The notes beneath the pieces are model-generated. The model did no database searches. It was not told the DNA's origin and was given only the letters and a program-made list of their open reading frames with translations. Position numbers and translations under genes: made by a program. From assembly GCA_020628265.1 (NCBI GenBank), contig JAHDFG010000008.1:1-21402 (forward strand): a stretch of 21,402 bases of DNA, written 5' to 3'. Positions 15,952-21,402 of this stretch are shown in pieces. Every line of letters begins with the position of its first letter. Position 1 is the first letter of the stretch. The stretch is from Pseudooctadecabacter sp. (GTDB lineage Bacteria; Pseudomonadota; Alphaproteobacteria; Rhodobacterales; Rhodobacteraceae).

Positions 15952-16401
15952 TCAAAGACGGACGCGAAAGCGCGGGCCAGGGTCGAGCATCTCATCCAAG
16001 CCCTCTATCGCGCGGTAGGCCGCGATGGCTGCTCCGTTTCGCGGATCGGTTCCGATGGTCAGCCGGGTCGCGCCACGTTCCAGTGCGACCTCACGGGCTG
16101 CGCTGATGAGCGCCGTGCCAACCCCTTGCGCGCGATGGGTCTCGGAGACGAAGAGGTGGTGAATGTCCATCCGCAAACTGCCTTCGTGCAGCACGATGTC
16201 CCGCGTTAGCGCCGCATAGCCGATCGCGCGGTGCTCCTGCATCGCCACGATGGCCGTCGCTGCATCGGCGTCGCCAAAGAACAAATCTTGAAGGTGTTCC
16301 AGCGTGACAGTGGCCTCATCACCGTGAAACGCGCTGAGCGCACGGATCATTGTCAGGAGGTCGGGAAGGTGGGACGGGCGCGCAGGCGTAATTTCAATCA
16401 T
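15952..16401 (-). CDS. GNAT family N-acetyltransferase
   Basis: A 149-residue acetyltransferase that would move an acetyl group from acetyl-CoA to an amine; substrate unknown. The acetyl-CoA binding motif A is RAQGVGTAL (90-98) after the strand MDIHHLFVSETH (78-89), and motif B is at DPRNGAAIAAYRAIEG (119-134). The N-terminal ITPARPSHLPDLLTMIRAL is typical of the fold. GAAAG lies before the ATG at 16401. It is transcribed alone, convergent with the reductase; the 208-bp region upstream is shared with the rightward carnitine operon. Confidence 0.9.
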   Translation of the reverse strand: MIEITPARPSHLPDLLTMIRALSAFHGDEATVTLEHLQDLFFGDADAATAIVAMQEHRAIGYAALTRDIVLHEGSLRMDIHHLFVSETHRAQGVGTALISAAREVALERGATRLTIGTDPRNGAAIAAYRAIEGLDEMLDPGPRFRVRL

Positions 16402-16555
16402 GTCAGTCTTTCAGCCGGACCGACGCATAATTAACCACGCCGGTGCGGCGGGTTGGTTTGCAAGTTGGGTAAACGAAAACCGGCCGCCGTTAAGGGGCGG
16501 TGCTAAAGTAGACGCTGTGGATGTCGGTTCTCATGCGTGATTAGTCGCGCCAATC

Positions 16556-16592
16556 GTCTTGCCCGTCAAGACCAGACCGCTAAGGTCGCGAC
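16556..16592. promoter_or_regulatory. Inverted repeats upstream of the carnitine operon
   Basis: GTCTTG (16556-16561), 5 nt, CAAGAC (16567-16572), and the 8-bp palindrome GTCGCGAC (16585-16592), both shortly before the BKACE start. They could be operators or leader structure. Neither resembles the TGATAATATCA element at the XRE gene. Otherwise the gap 16402-16609 shows no gene. Confidence 0.3.
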
Positions 16593-16609
16593 AAACGCAG
16601 GAGGGTCCC

Positions 16610-17521
16610 ATGCCGCTTACCATGAACAAAGAGGTCTTTATCACCTGTGCCGTGACCGGTTCGGGCAGCACACAGGACCGCAGCCCCCATGTGCCCCGTT
16701 CCCCCGAAGAGATTGCAAACAGCGCTATTGATGCGGCCAAGGCCGGAGCTGCCGTAGTGCACTGTCACGTGCGCGAACCGGACACGGGCGTGCCGTCACG
16801 GCGGCTGGAGCTGTACCGTGAGGTGACGGACCGCATTCGGGATGCTGAGGTTGACGTGGTGTTGAACCTGACCGCCGGTATGGGCGGGGACATCGTCTTT
16901 GGCGGGGTTGAGGCCCCGTTGCCCACGGTCGCGGGCACGGACATGGTCGGCGCGACCGAACGTGTTGCCCATGTGGCCGAGTGCCTGCCGGAGATTTGCA
17001 CGCTCGATTGCGGTACGATGAATTTTGCCGAAGCCGACTACGTGATGACCAACACGCCCGGCATGTTGCGCGCCATGGGGCAGATGATGACGGACCTTGG
17101 CGTCAAGCCCGAGATTGAGGCCTTTGATACCGGCCATCTTTGGTTTGCCAAACAGCTGGTCGCCGAAGGTATTCTGAAGCCGGACGCGCTCGTTCAACTG
17201 TGCATGGGTGTGCCGTGGGGCGCGCCGGACGATCTGAACACCTTCATGGCGATGGTCAACAATGTCCCCGACGACTGGACCTTCAGCGCCTTTGCCTTGG
17301 GTCGTCACCAGATGCCCTATGTGGCGGCCTCTGTTCTGGCGGGGGGCAACGTCCGCGTCGGGCTTGAAGACAACCTGATGCTGGGCAAGGGGCAGTTGGC
17401 CACCAACGCGCAGCTGGTCGAAAAGGCCCACGGGATTATCGAAAACCTCGGGGCTCGGGTGATTGGACCTGATGAGGTTCGCGCGAAACTGGGTCTGACC
17501 AAGATGGCGCCAAAGGGGTGA
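16610..17521 (+). CDS. cdhC: BKACE family (DUF849) beta-keto acid cleavage enzyme, probable 3-dehydrocarnitine:acetyl-CoA trimethylamine-transferase type
   Basis: Zinc-dependent enzyme that condenses a beta-keto acid with acetyl-CoA and splits it to a CoA ester plus acetoacetate. It has 303 residues, the usual length. The zinc ligands are HCH at 51-53 (His51, His53, in HCHVREP) and Glu253 in VRVGLEDN. The next enzyme in the operon is a carnitine dehydrogenase, so the substrate is most likely 3-dehydrocarnitine, giving betainyl-CoA and acetoacetate; this is inferred from context, since BKACE enzymes vary widely in substrate. AGGAGGG lies about 4 nt before the ATG at 16610; an internal ATG at 16622 is the alternative. 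The stop overlaps the next gene in a GTGA. Confidence 0.9.
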   Translation: MPLTMNKEVFITCAVTGSGSTQDRSPHVPRSPEEIANSAIDAAKAGAAVVHCHVREPDTGVPSRRLELYREVTDRIRDAEVDVVLNLTAGMGGDIVFGGVEAPLPTVAGTDMVGATERVAHVAECLPEICTLDCGTMNFAEADYVMTNTPGMLRAMGQMMTDLGVKPEIEAFDTGHLWFAKQLVAEGILKPDALVQLCMGVPWGAPDDLNTFMAMVNNVPDDWTFSAFALGRHQMPYVAASVLAGGNVRVGLEDNLMLGKGQLATNAQLVEKAHGIIENLGARVIGPDEVRAKLGLTKMAPKG

Positions 17522-17688
17522 GGGCGCTGGCAGCCCTTGGCCTTCTGTCGGCCTGCGCCATGACCACTGACGTCTCACAAGTGCCAGAACCGTTCGGCAT
17601 CACCATGGTTGAGGAAACGGCCTGTGTGGGCGCTGGCGGGCGGATCGTCATGGGGCCAGAGGGCGCATTTTGCGACGGCGCGACATGA
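17518..17688 (+). CDS. 56-residue lipoprotein (GTG start) inside the carnitine operon
   Basis: A very small gene between BKACE and lipocalin. GTG at 17518 overlaps the BKACE stop (GTGA, 17518-17521), with AAAGGGG directly upstream, and its TGA overlaps the next ATG (ATGA, 17685-17688). The product starts RALAALGLLSAC: a short signal with lipobox LSAC and lipidation at Cys13, leaving about 44 mature residues with two more cysteines (36 and 52), possibly a disulfide. Overlap at both ends and the lipobox make it credible in spite of its size. The function is unknown; it may act with the lipocalin that follows, since the two are translationally coupled. Confidence 0.75.
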   Translation: MRALAALGLLSACAMTTDVSQVPEPFGITMVEETACVGAGGRIVMGPEGAFCDGAT

Positions 17689-18245
17689 GGCTTTTGTTTC
17701 TTTTCAGCGCTGTTCTGGCCTTGTCCGGCTGTCTGACCCAAACGGCGCCAACCCCGTCGCCCGATGCTTTAACCCTGCGCAACCCGACTGCCCCCATTGG
17801 TTCACAGGTTGATGTGACGGCGGCTGATCTGAACGGCGACTGGTTTGTGCGCGAAGGGCTGTCCGGTCAGTGGCCCGCAACCTTGGGCGGGGTTTCCTTT
17901 GTCGGCCATGGCAGCGATCTGGCGATCCTGCAGGTGACAGGCGGCTGTCACGAGGATGGCGCATGTTTCGAGGTAGAAGAGCAAGTCCTGTATCTTGCCG
18001 ATGCAGCGGGGCGCTGGCTTCCTGCTGATCCGGACGCTGTTGCATCTCAAAACGGTCCTGCGGCCATCTGGGTCTACTGGATGGATTTTGACCGACGCAC
18101 TGTGGCGCTCGGCGATCCCAACGGGCGGTTTGTCGCCATTCTGGACCGTGCGGCAGAGGGAGGCGGTGACCGTATCCGCGCCGCACGAGAGATTTTGGAT
18201 TGGTATGGCTACGATCTAAGCCGCATCGGTCCTGTGAGCCGCTAG
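17685..18245 (+). CDS. Lipocalin-like outer membrane lipoprotein (Blc-like)
   Basis: A 186-residue lipoprotein: signal 1-15, lipobox LSGC with Cys16. The mature part looks like a bacterial lipocalin: DLNGDWFV (48-55) carries the N-terminal GxW signature, and YWMDFDRRTVALGDPNGRFVAILDR (131-155, split around the beta strands) followed by a helix (RIRAAREILDWYGYDLSRI) matches the C-terminal end of Blc-type proteins. Cys88 and Cys94 may pair. It should bind a lipid or other hydrophobic ligand at the outer membrane. The ATG at 17685 overlaps the upstream stop; a TTG at 17670 is the less likely alternative. Its place within a carnitine operon is unexplained. Confidence 0.8.
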   Translation: MRLLFLFSAVLALSGCLTQTAPTPSPDALTLRNPTAPIGSQVDVTAADLNGDWFVREGLSGQWPATLGGVSFVGHGSDLAILQVTGGCHEDGACFEVEEQVLYLADAAGRWLPADPDAVASQNGPAAIWVYWMDFDRRTVALGDPNGRFVAILDRAAEGGGDRIRAAREILDWYGYDLSRIGPVSR

Positions 18246-18283
18246 ATCGGCCCAAGGAAAACAGACAGAAGGGAGGTATCGGA

Positions 18284-19753
18284 ATGACACAAGTGGCGGC
18301 CATCATCGGCGGGGGTGTGATCGGCGGCGGCTGGGCCGCTCGGTTCTTGCTGAACGGGTGGGACGTGCGCGTCTTTGATCCCGACCCTCAGGCACAACGC
18401 AAGATCGGCGAGGTTCTCGACAATGCCCGTGCGTCCCTTCCGGGACTTTATGACATGCCCATGCCGGCTGAGGGGACGCTGACGTTTTGCGAGACGATGT
18501 CGGAAGCGGTGAGCGATGCCCACTGGATTCAGGAAAGTGTGCCCGAGCGGCTGGAGCTGAAGCGCAAGGTTTACCAGACCATTCAGGCCCATTGTTCACC
18601 CGATGCCATTATCGCATCGTCGACCTCGGGCTTTAAGCCGTCGGAACTGCAGGGCTGTGCCACGCGCCCCGAACAGATTGTCGTCTGCCACCCGTTCAAT
18701 CCGGTCTATTTGCTGCCCTTGATCGAGGTCGTGACCACCGAACTGAATGCTGATCTGGTCGAGATTGTCGAAGGTGATTTGCGCGCAATCGGGATGTTCC
18801 CGCTGGTCGTGAAAAAGGAAATCGATGCCCATATCGCGGACCGGTTCCTTGAAGCCGTCTGGCGCGAGGCGCTTTGGCTGATCAACGACGGGATCGCCAC
18901 GACAGAAGAAATTGACGAGGCGATCCGCATGGGGTTCGGGTTGCGCTGGGCGCAGATGGGCCTGTTTGAAACCTACCGCATTGCGGGGGGCGAAGCGGGT
19001 ATGCGCCACTTTATCGAACAGTTCGGTCCGGCGCTGGAATGGCCGTGGACCAAGCTGATGGATGTGCCTGAACTGACCGATGATCTGATTGACGCGATTG
19101 CCAGCCAGTCGGACGCCCAGTCCGGCCGCTACAGCATCCGCGAGTTGGAACGTCACCGCGATGCCAACCTTGTGGGCATGATGCGCAGCCTCAAGGCGCG
19201 GAATTGGGGGGCTGGGGCGGTCCTCAACACCCATGATTTGTCTTTGAACCAACGGGCAATCGTGCCGGAGCGGTTGGAGGATGTTGCGGATATCAGCCAG
19301 CCGATCAAGACAATCGACCGCGCCGTGCCCATCGATTGGACCGACTACAACGGCCACATGAACGAGGCGCGTTATCTGCAGGCCTTTGGCGACGCGACCG
19401 ACCGGCTGATGCTGATCGTCGGCTGCACGCCCGACTACATCGCGTCGGGCGGAAGCTATTTCACCGCCGAAACCCACATCCGCCATCTGGACGAGGTTCA
19501 CGCAGGCGCACGCATTCGCGTCGAGACACAAGTGCTGAACGGCGAGGGCAAGAAGATGCACCTGTTCCACGCGATGTATGAAGGCGACCGTCTGCTGGCC
19601 ACAGGCGAACACATGTTGATCCATGTCAGCCTTGAAACCCGCCGCGCCAGTGACCCAGCCCCCCAAATTGCAGAGGCCTTGACGCGCGTCGCTGCGGCCC
19701 ACGAAGGGCTTGGCCGGCCAGAGGGCGCCGGATCTGCCGTCGGTGTCAGATGA
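18284..19753 (+). CDS. lcdH: L-carnitine 3-dehydrogenase fused to a hot-dog thioesterase (betainyl-CoA thioesterase)
   Basis: A two-domain enzyme of 489 residues. Residues 1 to about 320 form a 3-hydroxyacyl-CoA dehydrogenase-like carnitine dehydrogenase: NAD-binding GGGVIGGGWAARF (9-21), SSTSGF (112-117) and CHPFNP (135-140, His136). Residues about 342-475 are a 4HBT-type hot-dog thioesterase with DWTDYNGHMNEARYL (351-365, Asp351 the likely active residue). The two activities are steps one and three of carnitine to glycine betaine: oxidation to 3-dehydrocarnitine, and hydrolysis of betainyl-CoA. Such fusions are known from rhizobia; in Pseudomonas they are separate genes. GGGAGG lies 7 nt before the ATG. 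It follows the lipocalin by 38 nt, and overlaps the SDR gene by 4 bp (ATGA). Confidence 0.93.
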   Translation: MTQVAAIIGGGVIGGGWAARFLLNGWDVRVFDPDPQAQRKIGEVLDNARASLPGLYDMPMPAEGTLTFCETMSEAVSDAHWIQESVPERLELKRKVYQTIQAHCSPDAIIASSTSGFKPSELQGCATRPEQIVVCHPFNPVYLLPLIEVVTTELNADLVEIVEGDLRAIGMFPLVVKKEIDAHIADRFLEAVWREALWLINDGIATTEEIDEAIRMGFGLRWAQMGLFETYRIAGGEAGMRHFIEQFGPALEWPWTKLMDVPELTDDLIDAIASQSDAQSGRYSIRELERHRDANLVGMMRSLKARNWGAGAVLNTHDLSLNQRAIVPERLEDVADISQPIKTIDRAVPIDWTDYNGHMNEARYLQAFGDATDRLMLIVGCTPDYIASGGSYFTAETHIRHLDEVHAGARIRVETQVLNGEGKKMHLFHAMYEGDRLLATGEHMLIHVSLETRRASDPAPQIAEALTRVAAAHEGLGRPEGAGSAVGVR

Positions 19754-20505
19754 CCCGCGTTCTGGTCACGGCGGGTGGATCAGGCATCGGGCGCGCCATG
19801 GGCGAGGCGTTCGAGGCGGCAGGCTATGACGTCTGGGTGACAGATGTGGACGGGTCTGCCTTGGATGAATGCCCCGACACATGGACCAAAACTTTGGCCA
19901 GCGTTGTCGATGAGCCCGCGATGGCATCGCTTTTCGAGCGGTTAGAGACAGCAGGTGGCGTTGATGTGGTTTGCGCCAACGCGGGCATCGCGGGGCCGAC
20001 CGCCTTGATCGAGGATGTCGATTGGAAAGACTGGCAGACCTGTGTCGACGTCACCCTTGGCGGGGCCTTTCTGACGGCGAAATACGCAAGCCCCATGATG
20101 AAAGCGAAAGGTGCCGGTTCAATCGTGCTCACCTCGTCCACGGCGGGTCAATACGGCTATCCGAACCGCGCGCCTTATGCAGCGGCCAAATGGGGCGTCA
20201 TCGGCTTGATGAAGACCCTTGCGATGGAGCTTGGGCCTTTCGGCATTCGGGCAAATGCCATCTGCCCCGGCGCGGTTGAAGGTCCTCGCATGGACGGCGT
20301 GATCGCGCGGGAGGCGGCAGCAAAAGGCATGACGCCGGATGCGGTCCGAACCGGATATGCAGCGGGGACGTCCATGCAAACGTTTGTTTCTGCCCAAGAC
20401 ATCGCCGCTATGGCTGTGTTCCTTGGGTCAGACGCGTCGGCACGGGTGTCAGGGCAGGTGATTGCGGTCGACGGACACACGGAAAACCCCGACCCCAAGG
20501 TCTAG
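19750..20505 (+). CDS. Short-chain dehydrogenase/reductase, last gene of the carnitine operon
   Basis: A 251-residue classical SDR: cofactor loop TAGGSGIG (7-14), NAG at 77-79, catalytic Ser130, Tyr143 and Lys147 (YAAAK). Asp32 at the end of the second strand (VTDVD) predicts NAD(H) preference. It is translationally coupled to the carnitine dehydrogenase (ATGA overlap). The substrate is not certain: reduction of the acetoacetate released by BKACE to 3-hydroxybutyrate, or oxidation of D-carnitine or another 3-hydroxy acid, would both fit the pathway. The C-terminus ends ENPDPKV. Only 4 nt separate its stop from the convergent XRE regulator gene. Confidence 0.92.
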   Translation: MTRVLVTAGGSGIGRAMGEAFEAAGYDVWVTDVDGSALDECPDTWTKTLASVVDEPAMASLFERLETAGGVDVVCANAGIAGPTALIEDVDWKDWQTCVDVTLGGAFLTAKYASPMMKAKGAGSIVLTSSTAGQYGYPNRAPYAAAKWGVIGLMKTLAMELGPFGIRANAICPGAVEGPRMDGVIAREAAAKGMTPDAVRTGYAAGTSMQTFVSAQDIAAMAVFLGSDASARVSGQVIAVDGHTENPDPKV

Positions 20506-20509
20506 CGCT

Positions 20510-21370
20510 TTAGAGCCGCGCCTTTATCAGGTCGTCGATGTGGCCAGACAGGTCGCGCGGGGTGACGCGGGCCTGTCTGACAAGGGTGTCAAAATGACGG
20601 GTGATCATCTGAACCCGTTCGGTATCCCTGAACGCCAGATAGTTCTGGCCCAGATAGATCACCGCCAAAAGTGGACCAAAAACAGTAATCGGGGCGGAAA
20701 ACAACTGCCGCGCGTCGAAGAGGTGCAGCCGCAGGGTCGGATAAAGCTCATCATGGAGGGACTTGATGTGATCCAGCTGTGCCCGCCGTAAAGTGGCTGG
20801 CAGCCCCTTGTAATAGCCTGTTCCTGCCGAACAGCTTTCCAGTTCATACAGGGGCAGGGCGATTTCGTAGTCCGACCGCGCCTCTTGCATCAGGGCGAAC
20901 CTGTCGGCGGACGCGCCGATGGCCTGTTCCGTGGATTTGCCCAATGACGGCCCGTATTCCCACCGCAGCACATCCGGCAGTTTCATCATATCGGGCAGGC
21001 CGGCGGGGACGTGGCGGATTTTGTAGCCCGAAGCCTCGCGGTGCCACTCGAAGATCTGTTCGTCGATCAGCGCGCGGGGGGCCTTGGTGACCTCCATTGA
21101 CGCAGCCACCAGATCAGCCGCGTTCTCGGGACGGTCGGTCAGCCCCAAAAGCCAATCGGCGGACACGCCAAGTTCCGCCGCACATCCCGCCACGATCTGT
21201 GCATTGGGCAGTCGCGCGCCGTCGCCTGTCAACAATTGCGAGACCGTGGAGCGATCAACCCCGATTGCGCGGGCGAGGCCGGATTGCGATTGGCCAGCGC
21301 CCTCAAGCGCTTCCTTCAGGCGGTTGCGAAACAGTTGGGCGCGGTCCCGTTTGTCGGATAATTCAATCAT
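20510..21370 (-). CDS. XRE-family transcriptional regulator with a large C-terminal domain
   Basis: A 286-residue regulator. The N-terminal helix-turn-helix (about 13-76) reads SQSGLARAIGVDRSTVSQLL and ends ELGVSADWLLGL, typical of the XRE/Cro-CI group. The C-terminal part (about 85-286) is not a domain I can name; it has a helical look with an aromatic, hydrophobic core (TVFGPLLAVIYLGQNYLAF, 228-246) and may sense a small molecule. Its convergent position, 4 nt from the carnitine operon, suggests control of that operon, but this is inference. No ribosome site precedes the ATG at 21370; an extended -10 box lies just upstream, so the message may be leaderless. Confidence 0.88.
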   Translation of the reverse strand: MIELSDKRDRAQLFRNRLKEALEGAGQSQSGLARAIGVDRSTVSQLLTGDGARLPNAQIVAGCAAELGVSADWLLGLTDRPENAADLVAASMEVTKAPRALIDEQIFEWHREASGYKIRHVPAGLPDMMKLPDVLRWEYGPSLGKSTEQAIGASADRFALMQEARSDYEIALPLYELESCSAGTGYYKGLPATLRRAQLDHIKSLHDELYPTLRLHLFDARQLFSAPITVFGPLLAVIYLGQNYLAFRDTERVQMITRHFDTLVRQARVTPRDLSGHIDDLIKARL

Positions 21371-21375
21371 CTGTT

Positions 21376-21386
21376 TGATAATATCA
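21376..21386 (-). promoter_or_regulatory. Palindrome and extended -10 element at the XRE regulator start
   Basis: TGATAATATCA is an 11-bp palindrome ending 6 bp before the regulator ATG. On the minus strand it contains TGATATTAT, an extended -10 (TGn plus TATTAT at 21383-21378). Transcription would then start at or next to the A of the ATG. The palindrome may also be the autoregulatory operator. The -35 region falls at the window edge and cannot be judged. Confidence 0.45.
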
Positions 21387-21402
21387 CCAAATGAGACCTT
21401 TG

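Noticed and set aside
16796..17578. Leftward open frame of 260 codons over the BKACE gene
   Set aside because: Antisense to a clearly conserved enzyme; no ribosome site or recognisable domain.
18596..19702. Leftward open frame of 368 codons over the carnitine dehydrogenase fusion
   Set aside because: Antisense to a gene with complete motifs; His/Arg/Gln-rich product without domain.
16610..20505. Fatty acid beta-oxidation or lysine fermentation operon
   Set aside because: The dehydrogenase looks like the carnitine type with fused thioesterase, and no acyl-CoA dehydrogenase, thiolase or aminomutase gene is nearby; BKACE alone would not decide it.

Overview
The window looks like a chromosomal segment from an alphaproteobacterium of the Rhodobacteraceae (Roseobacter-type). 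The GC content is high (about 60% by eye). A proline dehydrogenase fusion protein (PutA) without a DNA-binding domain lies divergent to an Lrp-type activator, as known from Rhodobacter capsulatus, and most protein sequences have the typical Rhodobacteraceae flavour. The genus cannot be told from the sequence alone. I see no transposase, phage gene, CRISPR array or origin.

Layout. (1) 1-1375 (-): membrane-bound GGDEF-EAL c-di-GMP protein, cut by the window edge. (2) 1586-2371 (+): inositol monophosphatase family enzyme, separated from the next, convergent operon by two tandem hairpins. (3) 4291-2420 (-): tightly coupled operon of rhomboid protease, two tandem GFA-type zinc proteins and a glyoxalase-fold protein; putA lies just upstream on the same strand. 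(4) 7699-4331 (-) putA and 7824-8303 (+) putR: proline catabolism with a divergent control region holding a clear dyad. (5) 8346-8888 (+) secreted TPR protein, then tRNA-Leu(UAA) with a strong hairpin and a set of mutually exclusive hairpins behind it, then an orphan secreted protein of lower GC (9313-10059). (6) 10864-10064 (-) MltB-like lytic transglycosylase. (7) 11121-11309 (+) tiny membrane protein, sharing a CTAG double stop with metG (13018-11306, -). Upstream of metG on the same strand lie an MFS transporter and a one-pass membrane protein. (8) 14860-15900 (+) aldo/keto reductase, convergent with a GNAT acetyltransferase, with a perfect 22-bp palindrome between them. (9) 16610-20505 (+): five-gene operon that reads as L-carnitine to glycine betaine catabolism, interrupted by two lipoprotein genes, one of them only 56 codons. 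(10) 21370-20510 (-): XRE-type regulator convergent to that operon.

How the genes work together. The clearest functional unit is the carnitine operon. A carnitine 3-dehydrogenase fused to a hot-dog thioesterase should make 3-dehydrocarnitine and later hydrolyse betainyl-CoA. A BKACE (DUF849) enzyme should cleave dehydrocarnitine with acetyl-CoA to betainyl-CoA plus acetoacetate. An SDR enzyme may act on acetoacetate or on a carnitine isomer. No transporter for carnitine is in view. The second clear unit is proline oxidation to glutamate (putA) under putR. Both provide use of compatible solutes as carbon and nitrogen sources, which fits a marine heterotroph. No wholly new system is evident. 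The parts most worth a second look are the lipocalin/mini-lipoprotein pair inside the carnitine operon, the orphan cysteine-rich secreted protein behind the tRNA, the tandem GFA-rhomboid operon, the hairpin clusters, and the apparently leaderless XRE regulator.
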